Shown: positions 12,911-26,500, counted from the stretch's first letter. The stretch: DNA of 64,000 nt from Tubiluchus corallicola (GCA_030141605.1 JAQGDQ010000014.1:248001-312000); one strand, 5' to 3'. Notes: a model not told the origin generated them from the letters alone. Numbers and translations are program-made.

Positions 12911-14886
12911 GACCTCATGTGGGCTTTCTAGCTTTCATGGGGGCATGTAAATGTGTATGGTGGAAGAAGAGCATGCACATAAGCCCCACATCTGGGGAGA
13001 AGGCTGTGCATCCAAACCCACACGTGAGCTTGGATTGCACATGGTAGGATGGTGCAAAAACTCATGTGAGCTAATTGTCTCACACGAGGCCTTTGCATGT
13101 AAGCCCTACATGTGGGGAGGTAGTAGGCATCCAAGCTCCTATGTGGATTGAATTCTGTGTGGTAGGGGTTACAAGACCCAATGTGGGTTAACTACTCACA
13201 CCTGGGCTTTGTAGTTAAGCCCCACATTTTGGGAGGAGGATGTGCATCCAAGCACACAAGTGGGTTTGGATTGCACATGGTAGGAGGGCGCAAGGCCCCA
13301 TGTGGGCTTACATGGGGCATGTAAATGTGTATGGGAGGAAGAAGGGCATGCATGTGCATCCAAACCCACATGTGGGCTTGGATTGCACATGCTAGGAGGG
13401 TGCAAGGCCTCATGTGCGCTTTCTAGCTCACATTGGGGCATGTAAATGTGTATGGTGGAAGGAGAGCATGCAAATAAGCCCCACCTGCGGGGAGAAGGCT
13501 GTGCATCCAAACCCACACGTGGGCTTGGATTGCACATGGTAGGAGGGTGCAAAAACTCATGTGAACTAATTGTCTCACACGAGGCCTTTGCATGTAAGCC
13601 CTACATGTGGGGAGGTAGTAGGCATCCAAGCTCCTATGTGGATTGAATTGTGTGTGGTAGGGGTTACAAGACCCAATGTGGGTTAACTACTCACACCTGG
13701 GCTTTGTAGTTAAGCCCCACATTTTGGGAGGAGGATGTGCATCCAAGCACACAAGTGGGTTTGGATTGCACATGGTAGGAGGGCGCAAGGCCCCATGTGG
13801 GCTTACATGGGGCATGTAAATGTGTATGGGAGGAAGAAGGGCATGCATGTGCATCCAAACCCACATGTGGGTTTGGATTGCACATGCTAGGAGGGTGCAA
13901 GACCTCATGTGGGCTTTCTAGCTCACATTGGGGCATGTAAATGTGTATGGTGGAAGGAGAGCATGCAAATAAGCCCCACCTGCGGGGAGAAGGCTGTGCA
14001 TCCAAACCCACACGTGGGCTTGGATTGCACATGGTAGGAGGGTGCAAAAACTCATGTGAACTAATTGTCTCACACGAGGCCTTTGCATGTAAGCCCTACA
14101 TGTGGGGAGGTAGTAGGCATCCAAGCTCCTATGTGGATTGAATTGTGTGTGGTAGGGGTTACAAGACCCAATGTGGGTTAACTACTCACACCTGGGCTTT
14201 GTAGTTAAGCCCCACATTTTGGGAGGAGGATGTGCATCCAAGCACACATGTGGGCTTGGATTGCACATGGTAGGAGGGCGCAAGAATCCATGTGGGCTAA
14301 TTGTCTCACATGTGGACTTTGCACATAAGCCCCACATTTGGGAAGGAGGGTGTGCATCCAAATGCACATTGTAGGAGGGTGCAAAACCCAATGTGAGTTA
14401 ACTACTCACACCTGGGCTTTGTACAAGCCCCACATTTTGGGAGGAGAGTGTGCATCCCAGTGCACATGGGCTTGGATTGTACATGGTTGGAGGGTGCAAG
14501 ACCTCATGTGGGCTTACTAGCTTACATGGGGGCCTGCAAATGTGTATGGGGGAAGAAGGGCATGCATATGCATCCAAACCCACATGTGGGCTTGGATTGC
14601 ACATGCTAGGAGGGTGCAAGAGCTCGTGTGGGCTTTCTAGCTCACATGGTGGCGTGTCAATGTGTACAGTGGAAGGAGAGCATGCACATAAGCCCCACAT
14701 GTCGGCAGAAGGCTGTGTATCCAAACCCACATGTGGGCTTGGATTGCACATGGTAGGAGGGCGCAAGGCCCCATGTGGGCTTACATGGGGCATGTAAATG
14801 TGTATGGGAGGAAGAAGGGCATGCATGTGCAACCAAACCCACATGTGGGCTTGGATTGCACATGCTAGGAAGGTGCAAGGCCTCAT
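11046..14886. repeat. 3,352-bp duplicated satellite segment
   Basis: The segment at 11,046-11,534, which carries the variants CCACATGTCGGCAGAAGG and GGCGTGTCAATGTGTACA, recurs at 14,398-14,886 with an offset of 3,352 bp. Further copies lie near 19,022 (internally shortened), 23,246 and 26,036. Confidence 0.8.
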
Positions 14887-15573
14887 GTGCGCTTTCTAGC
14901 TCACATTGGGGCATGTAAATGTGTATGGTGGAAGGAGAGCATGCAAATAAGCCCCACCTGCGGGGAGAAGGCTGTGCATCCAAACCCACACGTGGGCTTG
15001 GATTGCACATGGTGGGAGGATGCAAAAACTCATGTGAGCTAATTGTCTCATATGTGGCCTTTGCATGTAAGCCCTACATGTGGGGAGGTAGTAGGCATCC
15101 AAGCTCCTATGTGGGCTTGGATTGTGTGTGGTAGGGGGTGCAAGACCCAATGTGGGTTAACACCTGGGCTTTGTAGTTAAGCCCCACATTTGGCATGGGT
15201 ATGTGCATGTGCATCCAAACTCACATGTGGGCTTGGATTGCACATGCAAGGAGGGTGCAAGACCTCATGTGGGCTTTCTAGCTCACATGGGGGCATGTAA
15301 ATGTGTATGGGAGGAAAAAGGGCGGGCATGCATGTGCATCCAAACCCACATGTGGGCTTGGATTGCACATGCAAGGAGGGTGCAAGACCTCATGTGGGCT
15401 TTCTAACTCACATGGGGGCATGCAAATGTACATGGTGGAAGGAGAGCATGCATGTAAGCCTGACACGTGCGAAGAAGGCTGTGCATCCAAACCCACACAT
15501 GGGCTTGGATTGCATGTGGTAGGAGGGTGCAAGACCTCATGTGGGTTTTCTAGCTCACATGGGGGCATGTAAA

Positions 15574-16100
15574 GGTGTTAAACAAGGATCCCCTTCCTCG
15601 TGTTTCCTGTTCACACTCTACGTTAATAAACTTATAAGAAACCTCAAGGAAAAGTGCAGACCAGACGGTTTTCTAGGGAGGCTTCACTGTTTGTTATTGA
15701 TGGATGATACTGTTATCCTATCGACGACCAGAGAAGGACTTCTGGAAAAGATAGGCATCCTTAAAGAATTTTGTCGTGAGTCAGGAATGGTAATTAACGA
15801 ATCTAAAACCAAATTTATGGTTATTAACGGTAACGAAATGATAAAAGGGTTATTATCCGCGAGAACATAGTAATTATTATATGTGAGTATTACGTTTATC
15901 TCGGATCTGTGTTCTGTGCTTCAGGAAAATTACAGCCCTCACTGGAAAAACATTGCGAAGAAAAGTTTACCCATGTTCTTAAATATGTATCATTTGTGGA
16001 CAAAAACTCACTATTCCCATTCTAGGTTAAGAAGAAAGTGATGGACGAGGCCCTGCTATCATCTATTTTCTACAGCTGTGAATCTTGGTTGACTGGCAAT
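15574..16100 (+). mobile_element. non-LTR retrotransposon fragment, copy 1 (RT domain, truncated both ends)
   Basis: A 527-bp non-satellite segment that begins inside a reverse transcriptase domain. The + strand frame from 15,574 shows the GVKQGSP motif, an LYVNKL segment, and LLLMDDTVIL, which is the catalytic box in which the two aspartates are kept. Downstream motifs (GMVINESKTKFMV) fit a LINE-type RT palm/thumb. The frame stops at 15,868-15,870 and homology resumes in another frame, so it is a broken copy. Its 5' edge follows GCATGTAAA of the satellite; its 3' edge is at GACTGGCAAT, where satellite resumes. Confidence 0.88.
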
Positions 16101-17975
16101 GTAAATGTGTATGGATTGCAATGTGGGCTTGGATTGCAAATGCTAGGAGGGTGCAAGACCTCATGTGGGCTTTCTAGCTCACATGGGGGCATGTAAATGT
16201 GTATGGTGGAAGGAGAGCATGCAAATAAGCCCAGCCTGTGGGTAGAAGGCTGTGCATCCAAACTTACATGTGGGCTTGGATTGCACATGCAAGGAGGGCG
16301 CAAGAATCCATGTGGGCTTTCTAGCTCACATGGTTGCATGTAAATGTGTACAGTGGAAGGAGAGCATGCACATAAGCCCCACATGTGGGGAGAAGGATGT
16401 GCATCCAAACCCACATGTGGGTTTAGATTGCACATGGTAGGAGGGTGCAAGACCCCATGTGGGCTTACTAGCTCACACAGGGGCCTGCAAATGTGTATGG
16501 GAGGAAGAAGGGCATGCATGTGCATCCAAACTTACATGTGGGCTTGGATTGCACATGCAAGGAGGGTGCAAGACCTCATGTGGGCTTTCTAGCTCACATG
16601 GGGGCATGTAAATGTGTATGGTGGAAGGAGAGCATGCAAATAAGCCCAGCCTGTGGGGAGAAGGCTGTGCATCCAAACTTACCTGTGGGCTTGGATTGCA
16701 CATGCAAGGAGGGCGCAAGAATCCATGTGGGCTTTCTAGCTCACATGGTTGCATGTAAATGTGTACAGTGGAAGGAGAGCATGCACATAAGCCCCACATG
16801 TGGGGAGAAGGATGTGCATCCAAACCCACATGTGGGTTTAGATTGCACATGGTAGGAGGGTGCAAGACCCCATGTGGGCTTACTAGCTCACACAGGGGCC
16901 TGCAAATGTGTATGGGAGGAAGAAGGGCATGCATGTGCATCCAAACTTACATGTGGGCTTGGATTGCACATGCAAGGAGGGTGCAAGACCTCATGTGGGC
17001 TTTCTAGCTCACATGGTGGCATGTAAATGTGTATAGTGGAAGGAGAGCATGCACATAAGCCCCACATGTGGGGAGAAGGCTGTGCATCCAAACCCACATG
17101 TGGGCTTGGATTGCATATGGTAGGAGGGTGCAAGAACTCATGTGAGCTAATTGTCTCACACGAGGCCTTTGCACGTAAGCCCTACATGTGGGAGGTAGTA
17201 GGCATCCAAGCTCCTATGTGGGCTTGGATTGTGTGTGGTAGGGTGTGCAAGACCCAATGTGGGTTATCTACTCACACCTGGGCTTCGTAGTTAAGCCCCA
17301 CATTTTGGGAGGAGGATGTGCATCCAAGCACACAAGTGGGTTTGGATTGCACATGGTAGCAGGGCGCAAGAATCGATGTGGGCTTTCTAGCTCACATGGT
17401 GGCATGTAAATCTGTACAGTGGAAGGACAGCATGCACATAAGCCCCACATGTGGGAAAAGGATGTGCATCCAAGCCCACATGTGGGTTTGGATTGCACAT
17501 GGCAGGAGGGTGCAAGACCCCATGTGGGCTTTCTAGCTCACATGGGGGTATGTAAATGTGTATGGTGGAAGGAGAGCATGCAAATAAGCCCCACCTGTGG
17601 GGAGAAGGCTGTGCATCCAAACCCACATGTGGGCTTGGATTGCACATGGTAGGAGGGCGCAAGACCCCATGTGGGCTTTCTAGCTCACATGGTGGCATGT
17701 AAATGTGTACAGTGGAAGGAGAGCATGCACATAAGCCCCACATGTGGGGAGAAGGCTGTGCATCCAAACCCACATGTGGGCTTGGATTGCACATGGTAGG
17801 AGGGTGCAAAAACTCATGTGAGCTAATTGTCTCACACGAGGCCTTTGCATGTAAGCCCTACATGTGGGGAGGTAGTAGGCATCCAAGCTCCTATGTGGAT
17901 TGAATTGTGTGTGGTAGGGGTTACAAGACCCAATGTGGGTTAACTACTCACACCTGGGCTTTGTAGTTAAGCCCC
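16101..17975. repeat. satellite array between LINE copy 1 and the 18-kb insert
   Basis: Same satellite units as in the main block. The first unit after the LINE junction is rearranged (GTAAATGTGTATGGATTGCA then ATGTGGGC). The variant with GTTTAGATTGCACATG is tandemly repeated here (near 16,417 and 16,832, about 415 bp apart). Confidence 0.93.
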
Positions 17976-18140
17976 GTTTTGTCAATATAGCTAAATAGAT
18001 GAATAGAATTTGATGTACGTGTCAGATGTTTCAGATTGCTCTAAGTGAGCTCTGATTAGATGTTTCAGAATGTCTGTGGATCTTAACTGATTATTGAGAT
18101 CAGGTATAAATGCCTTCAGACATGAACAGACCTGTACACG
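17976..18140. other. unique non-satellite insert in the array
   Basis: About 165 bp that do not match any satellite module. On the left the satellite stops after GTTAAGCCCC, and on the right it resumes at GTGGGTTTGG, so the insert replaces about 40 bp of the normal unit. It contains a 12-bp direct repeat, AGATGTTTCAGA, about 35 bp apart. No coding potential or recognisable mobile element ends were seen. Confidence 0.8.
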
Positions 18141-20050
18141 TGTGGGTTTGGATTGCACATGGTAGGAGGGCGCAAGGCCCCATGTGGGCTTACATGGGGC
18201 ATGTAAATGTGTATGGGAGGAAGAAGGGCATGCATGTGTATCCAAACCCACATGTGGGCTTGGATTGCACATGCTAGGAGGGTGCAAGGCCTCATGTGCG
18301 CTTTCTAGCTCACATTGGGGCATGTAAATGTGTATGGTGGAAGGAGAGCATGCAAATAAGCCCCACCTGCGGGGAGAAGGCTGTGCATCCAAACCCACAC
18401 GTGGGCTTGGATTGCACATGGTAGGAGGGTGCAAAAACTCATGTGAGCTAATTGTCTCACACGAGGCCTTTGCATGTAAGCCCTACATGTGGGGAGGTAG
18501 TAGGCATCCAAGCTCCTATGTGGATTGAATTGTGTGTGGTAGGGGTTACAAGACCCAATGTGGGTTAACTACTCACACCTGGGCTTTGTAGTTAAGCCCC
18601 ACATTTTGGGAGGAGGATGTGCATCCAAGCACACAAGTGGGTTTGGATTGCACATGGTAGGAGGGCGCAAGGCCCCATGTGGGCTTACATGGGGCATGTA
18701 AATGTGTATGGGAGGAAGAAGGGCATGCATGTGCATCCAAACCCACATGTGGGTTTGGATTGCACATGCTAGGAGGGTGCAAGACCTCATGTGGGCTTTC
18801 TAGCTCACATGGGGGCATGTAAATGTGTATGGGAGGAAGAAGGGCGGGCATGCATGTGCATCCAAACCCACATGTGGGCTTGGATTGCACATGGTAGGAG
18901 GGCGCAAGAATCCATGTGGGCTAATTGTCTCACATGTGGACTTTGCACATAAGCCCCACATTTGGGAAGGAGGGTGTGCATCCAAATGCACATTGTAGGA
19001 GGGTGCAAAACCCAATGTGAGTTAACTACTCACACCTGGGCTTTGTACAAGCCCCACATTTTGGGAGGAGAGTGTGCATCCCAGTGCACATGGGCTTGGA
19101 TTGTACATGGTTGGAGGGTGCAAGACCTCATGTGGGCTTACTAGCTTACATGGGGGCCTGCAAATGTGTATGGGGGAAGAAGGGCATGCATATGCATCCA
19201 AACCCACATGTGGGCTTGGATTGCACATGCTAGGAGGGTGCAAGAGCTCGTGTGGGCTTACATGGGGCATGTAAATGTGTATGGGAGGAAGAAGGGCATG
19301 CATGTGCAACCAAACCCACATGTGGGCTTGGATTGCACATGCTAGGAAGGTGCAAGGCCTCATGTGCGCTTTCTAGCTCACATTGGGGCATGTAAATGTG
19401 TATGGTGGAAGGAGAGCATGCAAATAAGCCCCACCTGCGGGGAGAAGGCTGTGCATCCAAACCCACACGTGGGCTTGGATTGCACATGGTGGGAGGATGC
19501 AAAAACTCATGTGAGCTAATTGTCTCATATGTGGCCTTTGCATGTAAGCCCTACATGTGGGGAGGTAGTAGGCATCCAAGCTCCTATGTGGGCTTGGATT
19601 GTGTGTGGTAGGGGGTGCAAGACCCAATGTGGGTTAACACCTGGGCTTTGTAGTTAAGCCCCACATTTGGCATGGGTATGTGCATGTGCATCCAAACTCA
19701 CATGTGGGCTTGGATTGCACATGCAAGGAGGGTGCAAGACCTCATGTGGGCTTTCTAGCTCACATGGGGGCATGTAAATGTGTATGGGAGGAAAAAGGGC
19801 GGGCATGCATGTGCATCCAAACCCACATGTGGGCTTGGATTGCACATGCAAGGAGGGTGCAAGACCTCATGTGGGCTTTCTAACTCACATGGGGGCATGC
19901 AAATGTACATGGTGGAAGGAGAGCATGCATGTAAGCCTGACACGTGCGAAGAAGGCTGTGCATCCAAACCCACACATGGGCTTGGATTGCATGTGGTAGG
20001 AGGGTGCAAGACCTCATGTGGGTTTTCTAGCTCACATGGGGGCATGTAAA
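18141..20050. repeat. satellite array between the insert and LINE copy 2
   Basis: Same satellite family. The stretch from about 19,373 onward is the 4,477-bp-shifted copy of 14,896 onward. Near 19,255 a segment present in sister blocks is missing (GCTCGTGTGGGCTT joins directly to ACATGGGG), an internal deletion of about 145 bp. Confidence 0.93.
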
Positions 20051-20577
20051 GGTGTTAAACAAGGATCCCCTTCCTCGTGTTTCCTGTTCACACTCTACGT
20101 TAATAAACTTATAAGAAACCTCAAGGAAAAGTGCAGACCAGACGGTTTTCTAGGGAGGCTTCACTGTTTGTTATTGATGGATGATACTGTTATCCTATCG
20201 ACGACCAGAGAAGGACTTCTGGAAAGGATAGGCATCCTTAAAGAATTTTGTCGTGAGTCAGGAATGGTAATTAACGAATCTAAAACCAAATTTATGGTTA
20301 TTAACGGTAACGAAATGATAAAAGGGTTATTATCCGCGAGAACATAGTAATTAGGATATGTGAGTATTACGTTTATCTCGGATCTGTGTTCTGTGCTTCA
20401 GGAAAGTTACAGCCCTCACTGGAAAAACATTGCGAAGAAAAGTTTACCCATGTTCTTAAATATGTATCATTTGTGGACAAAAACTCACTATTCCCATTCT
20501 AGGTTAAGAAGAAAGTGATGGACGAGGCCCTGCTATCATCTATTTTCTACAGCTGTGAATCTTGGTTGACTGGCAAT
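20051..20577 (+). mobile_element. non-LTR retrotransposon fragment, copy 2
   Basis: Near-identical to copy 1, offset 4,477 bp, with the same 5' truncation point and the same 3' junction at GACTGGCAAT. A few single-base differences are visible, including a Lys-to-Arg change after GLLE and TTAGGATATG in place of TTATTATATG. At the latter site it agrees with the long copy at 27.2 kb rather than with copy 1. The RT motif LLLMDDTVIL is kept but the frame ends at a stop at 20,345-20,347. Confidence 0.88.
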
Positions 20578-23500
20578 GTAAATGTGTATGGATTGCAATG
20601 TGGGCTTGGATTGCAAATGCTAGGAGGGTGCAAGACCTCATGTGGGCTTTCTAGCTCACATGGGGGCATGTAAATGTGTATGGTGGAAGGAGAGCATGCA
20701 AATAAGCCCAGCCTGTGGGTAGAAGGCTGTGCATCCAAACTTACATGTGGGCTTGGATTGCACATGCAAGGAGGGCGCAAGAATCCATGTGGGCTTTCTA
20801 GCTCACATGGTTGCATGTAAATGTGTACAGTGGAAGGAGAGCATGCACATAAGCCCCACATGTGGGGAGAAGGATGTGCATCCAAACCCACATGTGGGTT
20901 TAGATTGCACATGGTAGGAGGGTGCAAGACCCCATGTGGGCTTACTAGCTCACACAGGGGCCTGCAAATGTGTATGGGAGGAAGAAGGGCATGCATGTGC
21001 ATCCAAACTTACATGTGGGCTTGGATTGCACATGCAAGGAGGGTGCAAGACCTCATGTGGGCTTTCTAGCTCACATGGGGGTATGTAAATGTGTATGGTG
21101 GAAGGATAGCATGCAAATAAGCCCCACCTGTGGGGAGAAGGCTGTGCATCCAAACCCACATGTGGGCTTGGATTGCACATGGTAGGAGGGCGCAAGACCC
21201 CATGTGGGCTTTCTAGCTCACATGGTGGCATGTAAATGTGTATAGTGGAAGGAGAGCATGCACATAAGCCCCACATGTGGGGAGAAGGCTGTGCATCCAA
21301 ACCCACATGTGGGCTTGGATTGCATATGGTAGGAGGGTGCAAGAACTCATGTGAGCTAATTGTCTCACACGAGGCCTTTGCACGTAAGCCCTACATGTGG
21401 GAGGTAGTAGGCATCCAAGCTCCTATGTGGGCTTGGATTGTGTGTGGTAGGGTGTGCAAGACCCAATGTGGGTTATCTACTCACACCTGGGCTTTGTAGT
21501 TAAGCCCCACATTTTGGGAGGAGGATGTGCATCCAAGCACACAAGTGGGTTTGGATTGCACATGGTAGGAGGGCGCAAGAATCGATGTGGGCTTTCTAGC
21601 TCACATGGTGGCATGTAAATGTGTACAGTGGAAGGAGAGCATGCACATAAGCCCCACATGTAGGAAAAGGATGTGCATCCAAGCCCACATGTGGGTTTGG
21701 ATTGCACATGGTAGGAGGGTGCAAGACCCCATGTGGGCTTTCTAGCTCACATGGGGGTATGTAAATGTGTATGGTGGAAGGAGAGCATGCAAATAAGCCC
21801 CACCTGTGGGGAGAAGGCTGTGCATCCAAATCCACATGTGGGCTTGGATTGCACATGGTAGGAGGGCGCAAGACCCCATGTGGGCTTTCTAGCTCACATG
21901 GGGGCATGCAAATGTGCAGAATGGAGGGAGGACATGCATATAAGTGGTAAAACAGGGGAGGAGGGTGTGCATCCGAACCCACACGTGGGCTTGGATTGCA
22001 CATGCTAGGAGGGTGCAAGACCTCATGTGGGCTTTCTAGCTTTCATGGGGGCATGTAAATGTGTATGGTGGAAGAAGAGCATGCACATAAGCCCCACATC
22101 TGTGGAGAAGCCTGTGCATCCAAACCCACATGTGGGCTTGCCATGCAGATGGTAGGAGGGTGCAAGAACTCATGTGAGCTAATTGTCTCACATGTGGCCT
22201 TTGCATGTAAGCCCTACATGTGGGGAGGTAGTAGGCATATAGGCTCCTATGTGGGCCTGGATTGTGTGTGGTAGGGTGTGCAAGACCCAATGTGGGTTAA
22301 CTACTCACACCTTGGGCTTTGTAGTTAAGCCCCTCATTTTGGGAGGAAGGTGTACATCCAAGCACACAAGTGGGTTTGGATTGCACATGGTAGGAGGGCG
22401 CAAGGCCCCATGTGGGCTTACATGGGGCATGTAAATGTGTATGGGAGAAGGGCATGCATGTGCATCCAAACCCACATGTGGGCTTGGATTGCACATGCTA
22501 GGAGGGTGCAAGGCCTCATGTGCGCTTTCTAGCTCACATTGGGGCATGTAAATGTGTATGGTGGAAGGAGAGCATGCAAATAAGCCCCACCTGCGGGGAG
22601 AAGGCTGTGCATCCAAACCCACACGTGGGCTTGGATTGCACATGGTAGGAGGGTGCAAAAACTCATGTGAGCTAATTGTCTCACACGAGGCCTGTGCATG
22701 TAAGCCCTACATGTGGGGAGGTAGTAGGCATCCAAGCTCCTATGTGGATTGAATTGTGTGTGGTAGGGGTTACAAGACCCAATGTGGGTTAACTACTCAC
22801 ACCTGGGCTTTGTAGTTAAGCCCCACATTTTGGGAGGAGGATGTGCATCCAAGCACACAAGTGGGTTTGGATTGCACATGGTAGGAGGGCGCAAGGCCCC
22901 ATGTGGGCTTACATGGGGCATGTAAATGTGTATGGGAGGAAGAAGGGCATGCATGTGCATCCAAACCCACATGTGGGTTTGGATTGCACATGCTAGGAGG
23001 GGGCAAGACCTCATGTGGGCTTTCTAGCTCACATGGGGGCATGTAAATGTGTATGGGAGGAAGAAGGGCGGGCATGCATGTGCATCCAAACCCACATGTG
23101 GGCTTGGATTGCACATGGTAGGAGGGCGCAAGAATCCATGTGGGCTAATTGTCTCACATGTGGACTTTGCACATAAGCCCCACATTTGGGAAGGAGGGTG
23201 TGCATCCAAATGCACATTGTAGGAGGGTGCAAGACCCAATGTGAGTTAACTACTCACACCTGGGCTTTGTACAAGCCCCACATTTTGGGAGGAGAGTGTG
23301 CATCCCAGTGCACATGGGCTTGGATTGTACATGGTTGGAGGGTGCAAGACCTCATGTGGGCTTACTAGCTTACATGGGGGCCTGCAAATGTGTCTGGGGG
23401 AAGAAGGGCATGCATATGCATCCAAACCCACATGTGGGCTTGGATTGCACATGCTAGGAGGGTGCAAGAGCTCGTGTGGGCTTTCTAGCTCACATGGTGG

Positions 23501-26500
23501 CGTGTCAATGTGTACAGTGGAAGGAGAGCATGCACATAAGCCCCACATGTCGGCAGAAGGCTGTGTATCCAAACCCACATGTGGGCTTGGATTGCACATG
23601 GTAGGAGGGCGCAAGGCCCCATGTGGGCTTACATGGGGCATGTAAATGTGTATGGGAGGAAGAAGGGCATGCATGTGCAGCCAAACCCATGTGGGCTTGG
23701 ATTGCACATGCTAAAGAAAGTGAGCCTCATGTGCGCTTTCTAGCTCATTAAGGCATGTAAATGTATGGTGGAAGAGCATGCAAACAAGCCCCACCTGCAG
23801 GGGAGAAGGCTGTGCATCCAAACCCACACGTGGAGGCAGATTGCACATGGTAGGAAGGCGCAAGACCCCATGTGGGCTTTCTAGCTCACATGGTGGCATG
23901 TAAATGTGTACAGTGGAAGGAGAGCATGCACATAAGCCCCACATGTGGGGAGAAGGCTGTGCATCCAAACCCACATGTGGGCTTGGATTGCACATGGTAG
24001 GAGGGTGCAAGAACTCATGTGAGCTAATTGTCTCACACGAGGCCTTTGCACGTAAGCCGTACATGTGGGAGGTAGTAGGCCTCCAAGCTCCTATGTGGGC
24101 TTGGATTGTGTGTGGTAGGGGGTGCAATACCCAATGTGGGTTAACTACTCACACCTGGGCTTTGTAGTTAAGCCCCACATTTTGGGAGGAGGATGTGCAT
24201 CCAAGCACACAAGTGGGTTTGGATTGCACATGGTAGGAGGGCGCAAGAATCGATGTGGGCTTTCTAGCTCACATGGTGGCATGTAAATGTGTACAGTGGA
24301 AGGAGAGCATGCACATAAGCCCCACATGTTGGAAAAGGATGTGCATCCAAGCCCACATGTTGGTTTGGATTGCACATGGTAGGAGGGTGCAAGACCCCAT
24401 ATGGGCTTACTAGCTCACACTGGGGCCTGCAAATGTGTATGGGAGGAAGAAGGGCATGCATGTACATCCAAACTTACATGTGGGCTTGGATTGCACATGC
24501 AAGGAGGGTGCAAGACCTCATGTGAGCTTTCTAGCTCACATGGGGGCATGTAAATGTGTATGGTGGAAGGAGAGCGTGCAAATAAACACCACCTGTGGGG
24601 AGAAGGCTGTGCATCCAAACCCACATGTGGGCTTGGATTGCACATGGTAGGAGGGCGCAAGACCCCATGTGGGCTTTCTAGCTCACATGGGGGCATGCAA
24701 ATGTGCAGAATGGAGGGAGGACATGCATATAAGTGGTAAAACAGGGGAGGAGGGTGTGCATCCGAACCCACACGTGGGCTTGGATTGCACATGCTAGGAG
24801 GGTGCAAGACCTCATGTGGGCTTTCTAGCTTTCATGGGGGCATGTAAATGTGTATGGTGGAAGAAGAGCATGCACATAAGCCCCACATCTGTGGAGAAGC
24901 CTGTGCATCCAAACCCACATGTGGGCTTGCCATGCAGATGGTAGGAGGGTGCAAGAACTCATGTGAGCTAATTGTCTCACATGTGGCCTTTGCATGTAAG
25001 CCCTACATGTGGGGAGGTAGTAGGCATATAGGCTCCTATGTGGGCCTGGATTGTGTGTGGTAGGGTGTGCAAGACCCAATGTGGGTTAACTACTCACACC
25101 TTGGGCTTTGTAGTTAAGCCCCTCATTTTGGGAGGAAGGTGTACATCCAAGCACACAAGTGGGTTTGGATTGCACATGGTAGGAGGGCGCAAGGCCCCAT
25201 GTGGGCTTACATGGGGCATGTAAATGTGTATGGGAGAAGGGCATGCATGTGCATCCAAACCCACATGTGGGCTTGGATTGCACATGCTAGGAGGGTGCAA
25301 GGCCTCATGTGCGCTTTCTAGCTCACATTGGGGCATGTAAATGTGTATGGTGGAAGGAGAGCATGCAAATAAGCCCCACCTGCGGGGAGAAGGCTGTGCA
25401 TCCAAACCCACACGTGGGCTTGGATTGCACATGGTAGGAGGGTGCAAAAACTCATGTGAGCTAATTGTCTCACACGAGGCCTTTGCATGTAAGCCCTACA
25501 TGTGGGGAGGTAGTAGGCATATAGGCTCCTATGTGGGCCTGAATTGTGTGTGGTAGGGTGTGCAAGACCCAATGTGGGTTAACTACTCACACCTGGGCTT
25601 TGTAGTTAAGCCCCACATTTTGGGAGGAGGATGTGCATCCAAGCACACAAGTGGGTTTGGATTGCACATGGTAGGAGGGCGCAAGGCCCCATGTGGGCTT
25701 ACATGGGGCATGTAAATGTGTATGGGAGGAAGAAGGGCATGCATGTGCATCCAAACCCACATGTGGGTTTGGATTGCACATGCTAGGAGGGTGCAAGACC
25801 TCATGTGGGCTTTCTAGCTCACATGGGGGCATGTAAATGTGTATGGGAGGAAGAAGGGCGGGCATGCATGTGCATCCAAACCCACATGTGGGCTTGGATT
25901 GCACATGGTAGGAGGGCGCAAGAATCCATGTGGGCTAATTGTCTCACATGTGGACTTTGCACATAAGCCCCACATTTGGGAAGGAGGGTGTGCATCCAAA
26001 TGCACATTGTAGGAGGGTGCAAGACCCAATGTGAGTTAACTACTCACACCTGGGCTTTGTACAAGCCCCACATTTTGGGAGGAGAGTGTGCATCCCAGTG
26101 CACATGGGCTTGGATTGTACATGGTTGGAGGGTGCAAGACCTCATGTGGGCTTACTAGCTTACATGGGGGCCTGCAAATGTGTATGGGGGAAGAAGGGCA
26201 TGCATATGCATCCAAACCCACATGTGGGCTTGGATTGCACATGCTAGGAGGGTGCAAGAGCTCGTGTGGGCTTTCTAGCTCACATGGTGGCGTGTCAATG
26301 TGTACAGTGGAAGGAGAGCATGCACATAAGCCCCACATGTCGGCAGAAGGCTGTGCATCCAAACCCACATGTGGGCTTGGATTGCACATGGTAGGAAGGC
26401 GCAAGGCCCCATGTGGGCTTACATGGGGCATGTAAATGTGTATGGGAGGAAGAAGGGCATGCATGTGCAACCAAACCCACATGTGGGCTTGGATTGCACA

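Larger units (their letters stand above)
1..15573. repeat. complex satellite array, main block
   Basis: Continuous tandem array of diverged units of about 120-150 bp. Each unit carries recognisable modules in the same order: a GCATGTAAATGTGTA block, a GGAAGGAGAGCATGCA block, AAGCCCCACATGTGGGG, TGTGCATCCAAACCCACA, GGGCTTGGATTGCACATG, then GTAGGAGGGTGCAAGA and a TCTAGCTCACATGG spacer. Some units lack the AAGCCCC module and are about 27 bp shorter; others swap in a CTAATTGTCTCACA or TTAACTACTCACACC module. Perfect palindromes recur in every unit. Open frames occur on both strands (up to about 165 codons), but they repeat with the array, overlap on opposite strands and encode only repeat-derived peptides, so they are not called genes. 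The left edge is the window edge, so the array probably extends further. Confidence 0.95.
14890..21060. repeat. 4,477-bp duplication carrying the LINE fragment
   Basis: From about 14,896 to 16,590 the sequence is repeated at about 19,373 to 21,067 with a constant offset of 4,477 bp. The duplicated segment includes satellite units plus the whole 527-bp retrotransposon fragment and both of its junctions. Only a handful of substitutions separate the two copies, so the duplication is recent. Confidence 0.88.
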
